DNA of 64,000 nucleotides from CAVXHQ01 sp963789535 (lineage in GTDB: Bacteria > Pseudomonadota > Alphaproteobacteria > Rhodobacterales > Rhodobacteraceae): positions 1,178,001 to 1,242,000 of the forward strand of contig CAWBKU010000005.1 of the NCBI GenBank assembly GCA_963789535.1, read 5' to 3'. Below are positions 49,716 through 58,743 of the stretch, piece by piece. The position numbers and the translations under genes were made by a program. The stretch's first letter is position 1. Every line of letters starts with the position of its first letter. The notes below the pieces were generated by a model. That model saw nothing but the letters and a program-made list of their open reading frames with translations, was not told the DNA's origin and searched no databases.

Positions 49716-50927
49716 ATGGACAGTAATATGCTCGCCGACAAGAAGATCCTGCTGGTGATCGGTGGCGGCATTGCCGCTTTCAAGGCGCTCGACCTGATCC
49801 GCCGCCTGCGCGAGCGAGGCGCGTCGGTCGTTCCGGTCCTGACGCGCGCGGGGGCGGAGTTCGTCACACCGCTGTCGGTGTCGGCACTGGCGGGAGAGAG
49901 GCTCTATACCGACCTCTTCGATCTTACCGCCGAGGCGGAGATGGGGCATATCGAGTTGAGCCGCGCCGCCGACCTGATCGTGGTGGCGCCCGCGACGGCC
50001 AACCTCATGGCGCGCATGGCGGCGGGGATCGCGGACGATCTGGCGACGACGCTGCTGCTCGCCACCGACAAGCGGGTCCTGATCGCGCCCGCGATGAACG
50101 TCCGGATGTGGGAGCATGCGGCGACGCAGCGCAATCTGGCGACGCTCCGCGGCGACAACATCCTGACGGTGGGTCCGAACGAGGGCGACATGGCCTGCGG
50201 CGAATACGGGCCGGGACGGATGGCAGAGCCGCTGGAGATCGTGGCGGCCATCGAGGCGGCCTTCGGCAGCGGCCCGTTGAGCGGGCGGCACGTCCTCGTA
50301 ACCTCGGGGCCGACGCACGAGCCGATCGACCCGGTGCGCTATATCGCCAACCGCTCGTCGGGCGCGCAGGGCACGGCCATCGCGCGCGCCTGCGCCGCAC
50401 TCGGCGCGCGCGTCACCTTCGTCACCGGCCCCGCTATCGTGCCGCCGCCGGGCGGCGTGGCTGTTGTGCGGGTCGAGACGGCGGTGCAGATGCTGGCAGC
50501 GGTGCAGGCGGCATTGCCCGCCGATGCGGCGGTCTTTGCCGCTGCCGTCGCGGACTGGCGGGTCGCGCAGGCCGCGACATCGAAGATGAAGAAGGACGGG
50601 GCGGCGCTGCCGGTGCTGACGTTTGCCGAAAACCCCGACATCCTCGCCACCGTGGCGCAGATGCGCGCCGGGCGGCCGCGGCTGGTCGTGGGGTTCGCTG
50701 CCGAGACCGACGACGTGCTGGCCCATGCCACCGCCAAGCGGGCGCGCAAGGGCTGCGACTGGATCGTCGCCAACGACGTGTCGCCCGGAACGGGGATCAT
50801 GGGCGGGACGGAGAACGCGGTGACATTGATCGACGGTGCCGGTGTCGATATCTGGCCGCGGATGGGCAAGGACCAGGTGGCAATGCGGCTGGCGCAACGC
50901 ATCGCCGCGACGCTTGAGGAAGAGTGA
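49716..50927 (+). CDS. coaBC: Bifunctional phosphopantothenoylcysteine decarboxylase / phosphopantothenate-cysteine ligase
   Basis: 403 residues from ATG 49716 (ATG 49728 is also possible). N-terminal CoaC flavoprotein: ILLVIGGGIAAFKALDLIR, catalytic His in MGHIELSRAADLIV, PAMNVRMWEHAATQ and Cys in GDMACGEYGPGRM. C-terminal CoaB ligase: VLVTSGPTHEPIDPVRYIAN and MKKDGAALPVLTFAENPDIL. It makes 4'-phosphopantetheine for coenzyme A. It is followed at one base by dut, as in many proteobacteria (coaBC-dut). Confidence 0.96.
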   Translation: MDSNMLADKKILLVIGGGIAAFKALDLIRRLRERGASVVPVLTRAGAEFVTPLSVSALAGERLYTDLFDLTAEAEMGHIELSRAADLIVVAPATANLMARMAAGIADDLATTLLLATDKRVLIAPAMNVRMWEHAATQRNLATLRGDNILTVGPNEGDMACGEYGPGRMAEPLEIVAAIEAAFGSGPLSGRHVLVTSGPTHEPIDPVRYIANRSSGAQGTAIARACAALGARVTFVTGPAIVPPPGGVAVVRVETAVQMLAAVQAALPADAAVFAAAVADWRVAQAATSKMKKDGAALPVLTFAENPDILATVAQMRAGRPRLVVGFAAETDDVLAHATAKRARKGCDWIVANDVSPGTGIMGGTENAVTLIDGAGVDIWPRMGKDQVAMRLAQRIAATLEEE

Positions 50928-50928
50928 G

Positions 50929-51450
50929 ATGCCTCCGGCGGGGATACTTGACGGCCAGAAGAATGGGGAGGCGGTCGCCCTGCCCGTGGCCTTCGTCGAA
51001 GGCGCGGACCGGGCGGTGCCGCTGCCGGTCTACCAGACGGCGGGCGCTGCGGGGGCGGATATCTGCGCCAACTTCGGGCGTGGCGGCGGATCGGTGACGC
51101 TGGCGCCGGGGGCGCGCGCTCTGGTGCCGACGGGCTTCGGGATGGCGGTGCCCGACGGCTTCGAGGTGCAGATCCGTGCCCGATCCGGGCTGGCGCTGAA
51201 GCACGGGATCGCGCTCGTCAACGGGATCGGGACCATCGACAGCGATTATCGCGGGCCGGTGGGGGTGATCCTGATGAATCTCGGGGATACGGACTTCGAG
51301 GTGACGCACGGGATGCGGATCGCGCAGATGGTGCTGGCGCCGGTGGTGCGGGCCGAATTGACGGTGGTCGAGACATTGGACACGACGCTGCGCGGGGCGG
51401 GCGGGTTCGGATCGACCGGGACCGGGCCGACCGCGACGGACAGGGCATGA
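50929..51450 (+). CDS. dut: dUTP diphosphatase
   Basis: 173 residues from ATG 50929. All five trimeric dUTPase motifs are present: AGAAGADI, RARSGLALKHG, GTIDSDYRGPVGV, RIAQMVLAPV and the C-terminal RGAGGFGSTG P-loop-like motif. It hydrolyses dUTP to dUMP. The first 11 residues (MPPAGILDGQK) are encoded by a common Rhodobacterales repeat, so translation might instead begin at GTG 50986, just before AFVEGADRAVPLP. The stop overlaps the next gene's ATG. Confidence 0.94.
   Translation: MPPAGILDGQKNGEAVALPVAFVEGADRAVPLPVYQTAGAAGADICANFGRGGGSVTLAPGARALVPTGFGMAVPDGFEVQIRARSGLALKHGIALVNGIGTIDSDYRGPVGVILMNLGDTDFEVTHGMRIAQMVLAPVVRAELTVVETLDTTLRGAGGFGSTGTGPTATDRA
50931..50963 (+). repeat. Rhodobacterales CCTCCGGCGGGGATA repeat (family C), copy 1
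   Basis: GCCTCCGGCGGGGATA followed by CTTGACGGCCAGAAGAA; the partner is at 52512-52543, inverted. This is the widespread short interspersed element of Rhodobacterales genomes. Here it covers the coaBC-dut junction and the first dut codons. Confidence 0.75.
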
Positions 51451-52505
51451 TTCCCGTCCTGGTGATGGCGGGCGTCCTGTGGGGGGTGGGTGCCGCGATG
51501 GGCGCGCCGCAGCGGCAGCGGTGGACGATGATCGGCGTTCTGGCGCTTGCCGTCGGCGTGGCACTTCTGGCGCTGCCGACGGAAAATCCGGTGCGGCAGG
51601 CGCTGGGCGGCGATATCCGGCTGTGGCTGATGCTGGCGGGGGGGGCGGCGCTCGTCGTCGGCTATCGCCGCATCCTCGCGGGTGCCAAGGCGCGGGCCGG
51701 TGCCGCGCCGGTCGAGACCGCCACCGCGCCGAGCCGCGCCGGGTTCTCGGACGCCGAACTCGACCGCTATGCCCGCCACATCGTCCTGCACGAGATCGGC
51801 GGGCCGGGGCAGCGTGCGCTGCGCGAGGCGCGGGTTCTGGTCGTGGGTGCCGGCGGGCTCGGCTCGCCCGCGCTCCTTTATCTCGCCGGTGCGGGTGTCG
51901 GCACCCTCGGCGTCATCGACCCCGACACGGTCGACGCGACGAACCTGCACCGGCAGGTGATCCATGATGGCGGCACGGTGGGCATGCCCAAGGTACATTC
52001 CGCCGCCGCCCGGATGCGGGCGATCAACCCCTTCGTGACGGTGCGCCCCTATCACCGCGCCCTGACTGCCGACATCGCCGAGGATCTGATCGCCGACTAC
52101 GACCTCGTCCTCGACGGCACCGACAGCTTCGAGGCCCGCTATGCGGTGAACGCCGCCTGCGCCGCGCGGGGCGTGCCGCTGATCGGCGGGGCGCTGACCC
52201 AGTGGGAGGGGCAGGTCTCGGTCTATGACCCCGCCCGCGGTGCGCCCTGCTATGCCTGCCTGTTCCCGCAGGCCCCCGACCGCGCGCTGGTGCCGACCTG
52301 TGCCGAGGCGGGGGTCGCGGGGCCGCTGCCGGGCGTGATCGGCGCGATCATGGCGCTCGAGGCGGTGAAGGTCATCACCGGCGCGGGCGAGGCCCTGCGC
52401 GGGCGACTGATGCTCTGGGATGGCCTCTATGCCGATGCGCGGGTGATCGGGGCGGCGCGACGTACGGACTGCGCAGTCTGCGGCCACGTCTCCTCTGATG
52501 CGTAA
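51447..52505 (+). CDS. MoeB/ThiF/HesA-type E1-like adenylyltransferase with membrane anchor
   Basis: 352 residues. Two N-terminal hydrophobic helices (LVMAGVLWGVGAAMG; WTMIGVLALAVGVALLALP), plus a third hydrophobic stretch (WLMLAGGAALVVGY), precede the adenylating domain from about residue 100: RYARHIVLHEIGGPGQ, ATP loop VVGAGGLGSPALLYLAG, DLVLDGTDSFEARYAVN, and zinc cysteines in APCYACLFP and CAVCGH. MoeB activates MoaD and ThiF activates ThiS for sulfur transfer. The start overlaps dut (ATGA). The membrane anchor is unusual for the wider family. Confidence 0.88.
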   Translation: MIPVLVMAGVLWGVGAAMGAPQRQRWTMIGVLALAVGVALLALPTENPVRQALGGDIRLWLMLAGGAALVVGYRRILAGAKARAGAAPVETATAPSRAGFSDAELDRYARHIVLHEIGGPGQRALREARVLVVGAGGLGSPALLYLAGAGVGTLGVIDPDTVDATNLHRQVIHDGGTVGMPKVHSAAARMRAINPFVTVRPYHRALTADIAEDLIADYDLVLDGTDSFEARYAVNAACAARGVPLIGGALTQWEGQVSVYDPARGAPCYACLFPQAPDRALVPTCAEAGVAGPLPGVIGAIMALEAVKVITGAGEALRGRLMLWDGLYADARVIGAARRTDCAVCGHVSSDA

Positions 52506-52511
52506 GTCAGG

Positions 52512-52543
52512 TTCTTCTGGCCCCAAATATCCCCGCCGGAGGC
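52512..52543 (-). repeat. Rhodobacterales CCTCCGGCGGGGATA repeat (family C), copy 2 (inverted)
   Basis: Plus strand TTCTTCTGGCCCCAAATATC then CCCGCCGGAGGC, the complement of GCCTCCGGCGGGGATATTTG plus GGGCCAGAAGAA. It lies in the gap between the MoeB/ThiF-like gene and the binding-protein gene. Confidence 0.8.
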
Positions 52544-52631
52544 ACCGACGCCCGCCACGCGCGCTTGCGTCCCCGGTGCGCGCTGCCATAGTGACGCGCA
52601 TCTCCACTTGGGACAGCAAGGGACACCTGCC

Positions 52632-53423
52632 ATGACACTCAGAACCATCATCGCCACGCTTGCCGGTATCGCCGCGGCGACGGCTGCCGCCGCAGACGCG
52701 CATCTGCCCGACCTGTCGGGACAGGAGGTCGTCGTCGCGGTCGAGAACGCCTATCCGCCGCTCCAGTTCCTCGACGGCGACGGCAATTCCGTCGGCTGGG
52801 AATACGACGCCATGGCCGAGATCGCGGCGCGGCTCAACTTCGTCGTGGTCTACGAGAACACGTCCTGGGACGCGATGATCCCGGCGGTCAGCCAGGGCCA
52901 GTACGACATGGGCATGACCGGCATCACGATCCGCGAGGACCGGGCCGAGGTCGTCGACTTCTCGGACAGCTACATGACCAGCCAGATGTTCATGATGGTG
53001 CGCGGCGACGAGGAACGGTTCACCGATGCCGCCTCCTTTGCTGCGGGCGAAGACCTGCTGATGGCCGCGCAGCCCGGCACGACACCGTTCTACGTCGGCG
53101 TCTACGACGTCCTCGACGGCGACGAGGCCAACCCCCGGATCAAGCCCTACGAGACCTTTGGCGCCACGGTGCAGGCGCTGCGCGCGGGCGATGTGGACAT
53201 GGTGCTGACCGACGGCACGGCGGGCAACGGCTATGTCGAGGCGTCCGACGGCGCGCTCAAGCTGGTCGGCGATCCGCTGGGGACCGAGGATTTCGGCTTC
53301 ATCTTTCCGATGGGATCGGAGCTGGTCGCGCCGATCAACGCGGCGATCGCGGACATGGCGGCAGACGGCACGCTCGAGACGCTGAACACCCGCTGGTTCC
53401 TCGAGTACAAGCTGGGCGAATAG
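52632..53423 (+). CDS. Polar amino-acid ABC transporter substrate-binding protein
   Basis: 263 residues with a cleaved signal (cleavage near AAAADA), hence periplasmic. SBP family 3 fold: VVVAVENAYPPLQFLDGDG, GWEYDAMAEIAARLN, MGMTGITIREDRAEVVDFSD and LRAGDVDMVLTDGTAGNGY. The ligand-binding Arg is in TIREDRAE. Ligand class is probably a polar amino acid. A cognate permease gene follows at 75 bp, but no ATP-binding subunit gene is nearby. Confidence 0.9.
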   Translation: MTLRTIIATLAGIAAATAAAADAHLPDLSGQEVVVAVENAYPPLQFLDGDGNSVGWEYDAMAEIAARLNFVVVYENTSWDAMIPAVSQGQYDMGMTGITIREDRAEVVDFSDSYMTSQMFMMVRGDEERFTDAASFAAGEDLLMAAQPGTTPFYVGVYDVLDGDEANPRIKPYETFGATVQALRAGDVDMVLTDGTAGNGYVEASDGALKLVGDPLGTEDFGFIFPMGSELVAPINAAIADMAADGTLETLNTRWFLEYKLGE

Positions 53424-53497
53424 GCGGGCCGGCTCATCCGCCCGTGTATGATGTCCGGCGGGCGTCTTCGCAGGCATCGTTGCGGATTGGCGCCTGA

Positions 53498-54295
53498 ATG
53501 AGCCGCAAGGGCAAGGGCGACGACGACTTTCCCTGGTGGCTGGTCGTCGTCGGGGGCACGCTGGCGTGGATGTTCTGGTCCGTGGCCTCGTCCGAGGTCT
53601 ATGCGGGCGTCCTCGACACGCTGGCCAAGGGTATCAGGATCACGGTGATCGTGACGCTGGCGAGTTACGCCAGTGCCTGCATCCTCGGCCTCCTCCTGGC
53701 GCTGGGATCGATGTCCGACCGGATCGCGATCCGGCAGGCCTGCCGCCTCTACGTCGAGGTGATGCGCGGCGTGCCGATCATCGTCCTTCTGCTCTACGTC
53801 GCGTTCGTGCTGGCGCCGGGGATGGTGTCGGCGTGGAACTGGATCGCCGAACCCCTCGGCCTTGGCGAACTGCGGGGCCGCGACTTTCCCAACATCTGGC
53901 GCGCGGCCATCGCGCTGACGCTCGCCTATGCGTCGTTTCTGGCCGAGGTGTTCCGCGCGGGCCTCCTGTCGGTCGACGAGGGGCAGATCGAGGCGGCCGA
54001 GGCGCTGGGCCTGTCCCGCTGGCAGCGGCTGCGCCATATCGTGTTCCCGCAGGCGTTCCGCACGGTCCTGCCGCCGCTCGGCAACGACTTCGTGGCGATG
54101 GTGAAGGACTCGAGCCTCGTCTCGGTCCTCGGCGTCACCGACATCACGCAACTGGGCAAGGTGACGGCGGCGGGCAATTTCCGGTATTTCGAGACTTACA
54201 ATGTCGTGGCGCTGATCTATCTGACGATGACCATCGGGTTGAGCCTGCTGTTGCGGCGCGTCGAGGAGCGACTGCGGCGGCGCACGGCGCGGTGA
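53498..54295 (+). CDS. Amino-acid ABC transporter permease (HisM/GlnP type)
   Basis: 265 residues with five or six spans. The EAA loop is EAAEALGLSRWQRLRHIVFP, where the ATPase docks, and the typical start of the core domain is GIRITVIVTLASYASACILG. It should form the channel for the preceding binding protein. The gene is followed directly by the M3 peptidase and not by an ATPase gene, so the transporter must borrow an ATPase encoded elsewhere or be incomplete here. Confidence 0.92.
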   Translation: MSRKGKGDDDFPWWLVVVGGTLAWMFWSVASSEVYAGVLDTLAKGIRITVIVTLASYASACILGLLLALGSMSDRIAIRQACRLYVEVMRGVPIIVLLLYVAFVLAPGMVSAWNWIAEPLGLGELRGRDFPNIWRAAIALTLAYASFLAEVFRAGLLSVDEGQIEAAEALGLSRWQRLRHIVFPQAFRTVLPPLGNDFVAMVKDSSLVSVLGVTDITQLGKVTAAGNFRYFETYNVVALIYLTMTIGLSLLLRRVEERLRRRTAR

Positions 54296-54359
54296 GGGCG
54301 GAATTCGAGTATTCGGGGACTAAAGCAACATGGATGTCCCGTTGCAGGGAGACGAGGCG

Positions 54360-56379
54360 ATGAACGTGCTGTTGCAGGAGTGGGAGACGCCGTTCGGGGT
54401 GCCGCCGTTCGGCCAGATCGCCGACGACGACTGGGGTCCGGCGGTGGACGAGGCGCTGACGCGCGGGCGCGCCGAGATCGCGGCGATCGCGGGCGATCCC
54501 GAGGCACCGACCTTCGCCAATACCATCGAGGCGCTGGAGCGGGCGGGCACAGACCTCGACCGGGTGCTGGGCGCGTTCTATGGCGTGGCGGGCGCCGACA
54601 GCACGCCGGCGCGCGAGGCGTTGCAGCGCGACTTCGCACCGAAGCTCTCGGCCTATTCCTCGGAGATCACATCGAACGCAGCGCTTTTCGCGCGGATCGA
54701 GGCTGTCTGGGAGGGGCGCGCGGACCTCGATCTGACCGATGAGCAGGCGCGGGTGCTGATGCTGACGCGGCGCGGGTTCGTGCGGTCGGGGGCGCAGTTG
54801 ACCGGTGCCGAGGCCGAGCGGCTGACGGCGGTCAAGGCGCGTCTGGCCGTCCTCGGGACCGAGTTCACGCAGAATCTGCTGGCCGACGAACGCGACTGGT
54901 CGATGCCGCTGGCGGAGGACGATCTGGTGGATCTGCCGGATTTCGTGATCGACGCGGCGCGGGCGGCGGGCGAAGAGGCGGGAGTGTCGGGGCCGGTGGT
55001 GACGCTGTCGCGCTCGCTCATCGTGCCGTTCCTGCAATTCTCGCCGATGCGGCACCTGCGTGAAAAGGCCTATGCGGCCTGGACCGCGCGCGGGGCGCGG
55101 GGCGGGGCGACCGACAATCGCGGCATCGCGGCAGAGACGCTGCGGCTGCGCGCGGAGCGGGCGACGCTCCTCGGTTACGACAGTTTCGCGGCCTACAAGC
55201 TCGAGACCGAGATGGCGGGCACAGCGGATGCGGTGCGCGACCTCCTGATGCAGGTCTGGGTGCCGGCAAAGGCAGCGGCGGAGGCGGACGCCAAGGTGCT
55301 CGAGCGGATGCTGCATCAGGACGGCTATGACGGCAGGCTCGAGGCCTGGGACTGGCGGTATTACTCGGAAAAGCGCAGGCAAGAGGAACACGATCTCGAC
55401 GAGGCGGCGCTCAAGCCCTATCTGCAACTCGACAGGATGATCGAGGCGGCGTTCGCCTGCGCCACGCGTCTGTTCGGCCTCGATTTCGCGCCGCTCGACG
55501 CGCCGACCTATCACCCGGACGTGCGGCTGTGGGAGGTGACGCGCGACGGGCGGCATCTGGCGGTGTTCATGGGCGATTATTTCGCGCGGGGATCGAAGCG
55601 GTCGGGCGCCTGGTGCACGACGATGCGCGACCAGAGCGCGCTCGATGGCGAGGTCCGGCCCCTCGTCCTCAACGTCTGCAACTTCGCCAGGCCGCCGAAG
55701 GGGCAGCCTGCGCTGCTGAGCTATGACGACGCGCGCACGCTGTTCCATGAGTTCGGCCATGCGCTGCACCAGATGCTGTCGGATGTGACCTATCGGTCGA
55801 TTTCGGGCACCTCCGTGGCGCGCGATTTCGTCGAACTGCCGAGCCAGCTCTATGAACACTGGCTCGAGGTGCCGGAGGTGCTTACCGAATTCGCGACCCA
55901 TGCGACGACGGGCGAGGCGATGCCGCAGGCGATGCTGGAAAAGGTGCTGGCGGCCGCGACCTACGACACCGGGTTCTCGACGGTGGAATACATCGCCTCG
56001 GCGCTGGTCGACCTCGAGTTCCACGATGGCGCGGCACCTGCCGACCCGATGCAGAAACAGGCCGAGGTGCTCGAGCGGATCGGGATGCCACGGGCCATCG
56101 GGATGCGGCATGGCACGCCGCATTTCGCGCATGTGTTCGCGGGCGACGGCTATTCCTCGGGGTATTACAGCTATATGTGGTCCGAGGTGATGGACGCCGA
56201 CGCCTTTGCCGCGTTCGAGGCGGAGGGCGATCCGTTCGACGCGGCGCTGGCGGCGAAAGCTCGAGGCCAATATCCTGTCGATCGGCGGCAGCCGGGATGC
56301 CGCCGAGGCCTATGTGGCGTTCCGCGGGGCGATGCCGGATGCGACAGCACTCCTCAGGGGGCGGGGGCTGGCGGGTTAG
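54360..56379 (+). pseudogene. M3 family oligopeptidase (Dcp/OpdA-like), frameshifted near the C-terminus
   Basis: Cytosolic-type zinc metallopeptidase of about 670 residues, start ATG 54360 after GGGAGACGAGGCG (ATG 54330 is alternative). The HExxH motif is LFHEFGHALHQM with the third ligand Glu downstream in RDFVELPSQLYEHW. The frame breaks at the AAA at 56256-56258: with one A fewer it reads KLEANILSIGGSRDAAEAYV to a TAG at 56377-56379. As read it runs on for about 230 foreign residues antisense to the next gene. The break affects only the last 40 residues. Confidence 0.87.
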
Positions 56380-57032
56380 TCCAGCACCTCGTCGGGGCCC
56401 ACACCCCATATCGCCTCTTTGGGGGCCCAGCCGCCGTAGCCGCCGGCCTCGATATAGCAGAACGCGAGGGTGCATTCCGACAGGCTTGCGATCACGCCCT
56501 GCTCGAACTCGGCGACGCCGACCGAGGTAAGGTCGGCGCGGGCGCGGACGATCAGGTTCTCGGCGTCGACGATGACGGTGCGGTGGCCCGAGATCAGCGC
56601 ATAGTTGATCCAGCCCCCGATCCCCTCGCGGTCGATCACGCGGCGCCAGTGGCCGTATTCGGCGACGACCTGCAACGGCATGCCGCGGCGCAGGAACACC
56701 CAGTCGATGCGATGCGACAGCGACGGGCCGCGGCGCACGTTGCCCTCGTCGGTCTTGAGCGAGACAAAGCGTGGCAACGGCAGATTGGTTTCGGGGCCGA
56801 TGGTCGGCGCGGCGAACGCCGCAGGCACGGGGGCCGCGAGGATTTCGGGCGGCACGGCGGCGAGGTCGGCCATCGGCTCGACGGGGGCGGTGGCGGCAAC
56901 CGTCGTCAGACCTTCGGGTACGATCAGCGCATCGGGCCGGACCTGCGGGCGCAGTTGCTGGGCGAGGGCGGGCACGGCCAGCATCGCCAAGACCCAGACA
57001 ATCGCGCCGCGACGGACGAACGCCTTCACCAT
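56376..57032 (-). CDS. Periplasmic SH3-domain protein
   Basis: 218 residues from ATG 57032, with signal peptide ending near PALAQQ. After a Pro/Ala linker (residues 25-85) come two SH3-like repeats: FVSLKTDEGNVRRGPSLSHR with IDWVFLRRGMPLQVV and GHWRRVIDREGIGGWI, then a second unit around NLIVRARADLTSVGVAEFEQ and CYIEAGGYGGWAPKEAIWGV. Bacterial SH3 proteins of this type are thought to bind cell-wall peptides. It is divergent from the hydroxyacid dehydrogenase gene. Confidence 0.87.
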   Translation of the reverse strand: MVKAFVRRGAIVWVLAMLAVPALAQQLRPQVRPDALIVPEGLTTVAATAPVEPMADLAAVPPEILAAPVPAAFAAPTIGPETNLPLPRFVSLKTDEGNVRRGPSLSHRIDWVFLRRGMPLQVVAEYGHWRRVIDREGIGGWINYALISGHRTVIVDAENLIVRARADLTSVGVAEFEQGVIASLSECTLAFCYIEAGGYGGWAPKEAIWGVGPDEVLD

Positions 57033-57169
57033 TCTGAACTGCCCCTGCTCTTTTCCCGTGGAACCGCGCCGCTGCCGGCATGACCTTATTGTGCTCTGGC
57101 TTGTGGTCCTGGTCCCTTGCGTCCAATCTGGCAGGACGACGCCGATTTGCAAAGCGGGAGGTGCGCGCC

Positions 57170-58156
57170 ATGCCGGGGAAACGTCTGAGTGTTGTCGTGA
57201 CGCGACGGTTGCCCGAGGCGGTCGAGACGCGGATGACCGAACTCTTTGTCGTCCGCCTCGGCACCGGCGACGACGGCATGACCCGCGACGAGATCGCGGC
57301 GGCGATGCGCGAGGCCGACGTGCTCGTCACGACGCTGGCCGATCCGGTCGACGCGGCGCTGCTGGCGCAGGCGGGCGAACGGCTCAAGGTCATCGCCAAC
57401 TATGGCGCGGGCGTCGATCACATCGACGTGGCGACGGCGCGGCAGCGCGGCATCCTCGTGACCAACACGCCGGGTGTCATGACCGAGGACACCGCCGACA
57501 TGGCACTGGCGCTGATGCTGGCGGTGATCCGCCGGATCCCGGAGGGGATGGCGGTGATGCAGCAGGGCGGCTGGGAGGGGTGGCGGCCGACCGCCATGCT
57601 CGGCGGGCGGATCGGCGGCAAACGGCTCGGCATCCTCGGGATGGGCCGGATCGGGCAGGCGATGGCGCGGCGCGCGCGCGCGTTCGGGATGCAGATCCAC
57701 TACCACAACCGCAAACGCCTGCGCGCCGAGGTCGAGGACGCCCTAGAGGCGACCTATTGGGAAAGCCTCGACCAGATGGTGGCGCGGGTCGATGTCCTGT
57801 CGGTCAACTGTCCGCATACACCCTCAACGTTCCATCTTCTGAACGCCCGGCGCCTGAAACTCATGAAGCCCTCGGCGGTGATCGTGAACACCTCGCGCGG
57901 CGAGGTGGTGGACGAGAACGCGCTGACGCGGATGTTGCGCGCGGGCGAGATCGCGGGCGCCGGCCTCGACGTCTATGAACGCGGCGCCGAAGTGAACCCG
58001 CGGCTGCGCGAGTTGCCGAACGTCGTGCTGTTGCCGCACATGGGCTCGGCGACACTCGAGGGGCGGATCGAGATGGGCGAGCGGACGATCCTCAATATCC
58101 AGACCTTCGCCGACGGCCACCGGCCGCCCGATCTGGTCGTGCCGGGCATGCTCTGA
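57170..58156 (+). CDS. D-isomer-specific 2-hydroxyacid dehydrogenase (glyoxylate/hydroxypyruvate reductase-like)
   Basis: 328 residues from ATG 57170 (GGGAGG upstream). NAD(P) loop GILGMGRIGQAMARR; catalytic Arg in VNTSRGEVVDENAL, Glu in the following GLDVYERGAEVNP block, and His in VLLPHMGSATLEGR. N-terminal substrate domain: VIANYGAGVDHIDVATARQR. Best match by these blocks is the GyaR/GhrB group, reducing glyoxylate or hydroxypyruvate. The NADH versus NADPH preference is not predictable from the visible motif alone. Confidence 0.9.
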   Translation: MPGKRLSVVVTRRLPEAVETRMTELFVVRLGTGDDGMTRDEIAAAMREADVLVTTLADPVDAALLAQAGERLKVIANYGAGVDHIDVATARQRGILVTNTPGVMTEDTADMALALMLAVIRRIPEGMAVMQQGGWEGWRPTAMLGGRIGGKRLGILGMGRIGQAMARRARAFGMQIHYHNRKRLRAEVEDALEATYWESLDQMVARVDVLSVNCPHTPSTFHLLNARRLKLMKPSAVIVNTSRGEVVDENALTRMLRAGEIAGAGLDVYERGAEVNPRLRELPNVVLLPHMGSATLEGRIEMGERTILNIQTFADGHRPPDLVVPGML

Positions 58157-58231
58157 TCGCGCCGGGCATCGCGCGCCTTTGAAAATTACCTTCCTCGTTC
58201 CGGTGCGTTAGCATTTTTTGCGTCCTGCCCG

Positions 58232-58257
58232 GGAACGTTTCTCCCCCTCTCCCGGTT
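58232..58257 (+). promoter_or_regulatory. Possible stress promoter GGAAC-N17-GGTT before DUF1328/csbD
   Basis: GGAAC at 58232-58236 and GGTT at 58254-58257, spaced by 17 bases, resembles the general-stress EcfG promoter (GGAAC-N16/17-CGTT) with one mismatch, and lies 35 bp before the DUF1328 ATG. Many Rhodobacterales lack EcfG, so this is weak. Confidence 0.25.
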
Positions 58258-58291
58258 GCTCCTTCGACAACACAACCACAGGAGAAATACC

Positions 58292-58465
58292 ATGCTCGGA
58301 TGGGCTCTCACGTTCCTCGTCGTCGCGCTGATTGCGGCGGCCCTGGGCTTTGGCGGCGTCGCCTCGGCCACTGCGGGTATCGCGCAGATCATCTTCTTCG
58401 TGTTCCTCGCCCTGTTCGTCGTCGCCATGCTGGCGCGGGCGCTGCGGGGCCAGCCGCCGGTCTGA
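58292..58465 (+). CDS. DUF1328 small membrane protein
   Basis: 57 residues, with GGAGAA before ATG 58292. Two hydrophobic helices (ALTFLVVALIAAALGFGGVA and AQIIFFVFLALFVVAMLARA) separated by a short Gly/Ser/Thr turn, exactly the DUF1328 (YtjA) pattern. Inner-membrane protein of unknown biochemical function, usually stress-induced and found near csbD-like genes, as here (54 bp upstream). Confidence 0.9.
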   Translation: MLGWALTFLVVALIAAALGFGGVASATAGIAQIIFFVFLALFVVAMLARALRGQPPV

Positions 58466-58518
58466 CCGGGCGGAGATGACCACCGAAGACCACCATGCAA
58501 TCTGAAAGGAGAATTCAC

Positions 58519-58716
58519 ATGAACTGGGATCAAGTAGAAGGCAACTGGAAGCAGCTCAAGGGCAAGGCCAAGGAGCAGTGGGGCAAGCTCACCGACGACG
58601 ATCTGGACAAGGCCGCGGGCAACCGCGATCAGCTCGAAGGGCAGATTCAGGCCAAGTACGGCAAGACCAAGGAAGAGGCCAGGAAGGAAGTCGACGATTG
58701 GGTCGCGCGCCACTGA
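58519..58716 (+). CDS. CsbD family stress protein
   Basis: 65 residues from ATG 58519 after AAAGGAG. The CsbD motif is MNWDQVEGNWKQLKGKAKEQ followed by WGKLTDDDLDKAAGNRDQL; it is highly charged, soluble and helical. Members are strongly induced by general stress, but their biochemical function is not established. A strong terminator follows at 58744, so the DUF1328-csbD pair forms a short transcription unit. Confidence 0.93.
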   Translation: MNWDQVEGNWKQLKGKAKEQWGKLTDDDLDKAAGNRDQLEGQIQAKYGKTKEEARKEVDDWVARH

Positions 58717-58743
58717 TGCGCTGACCGACCGTCTACCGGATCG

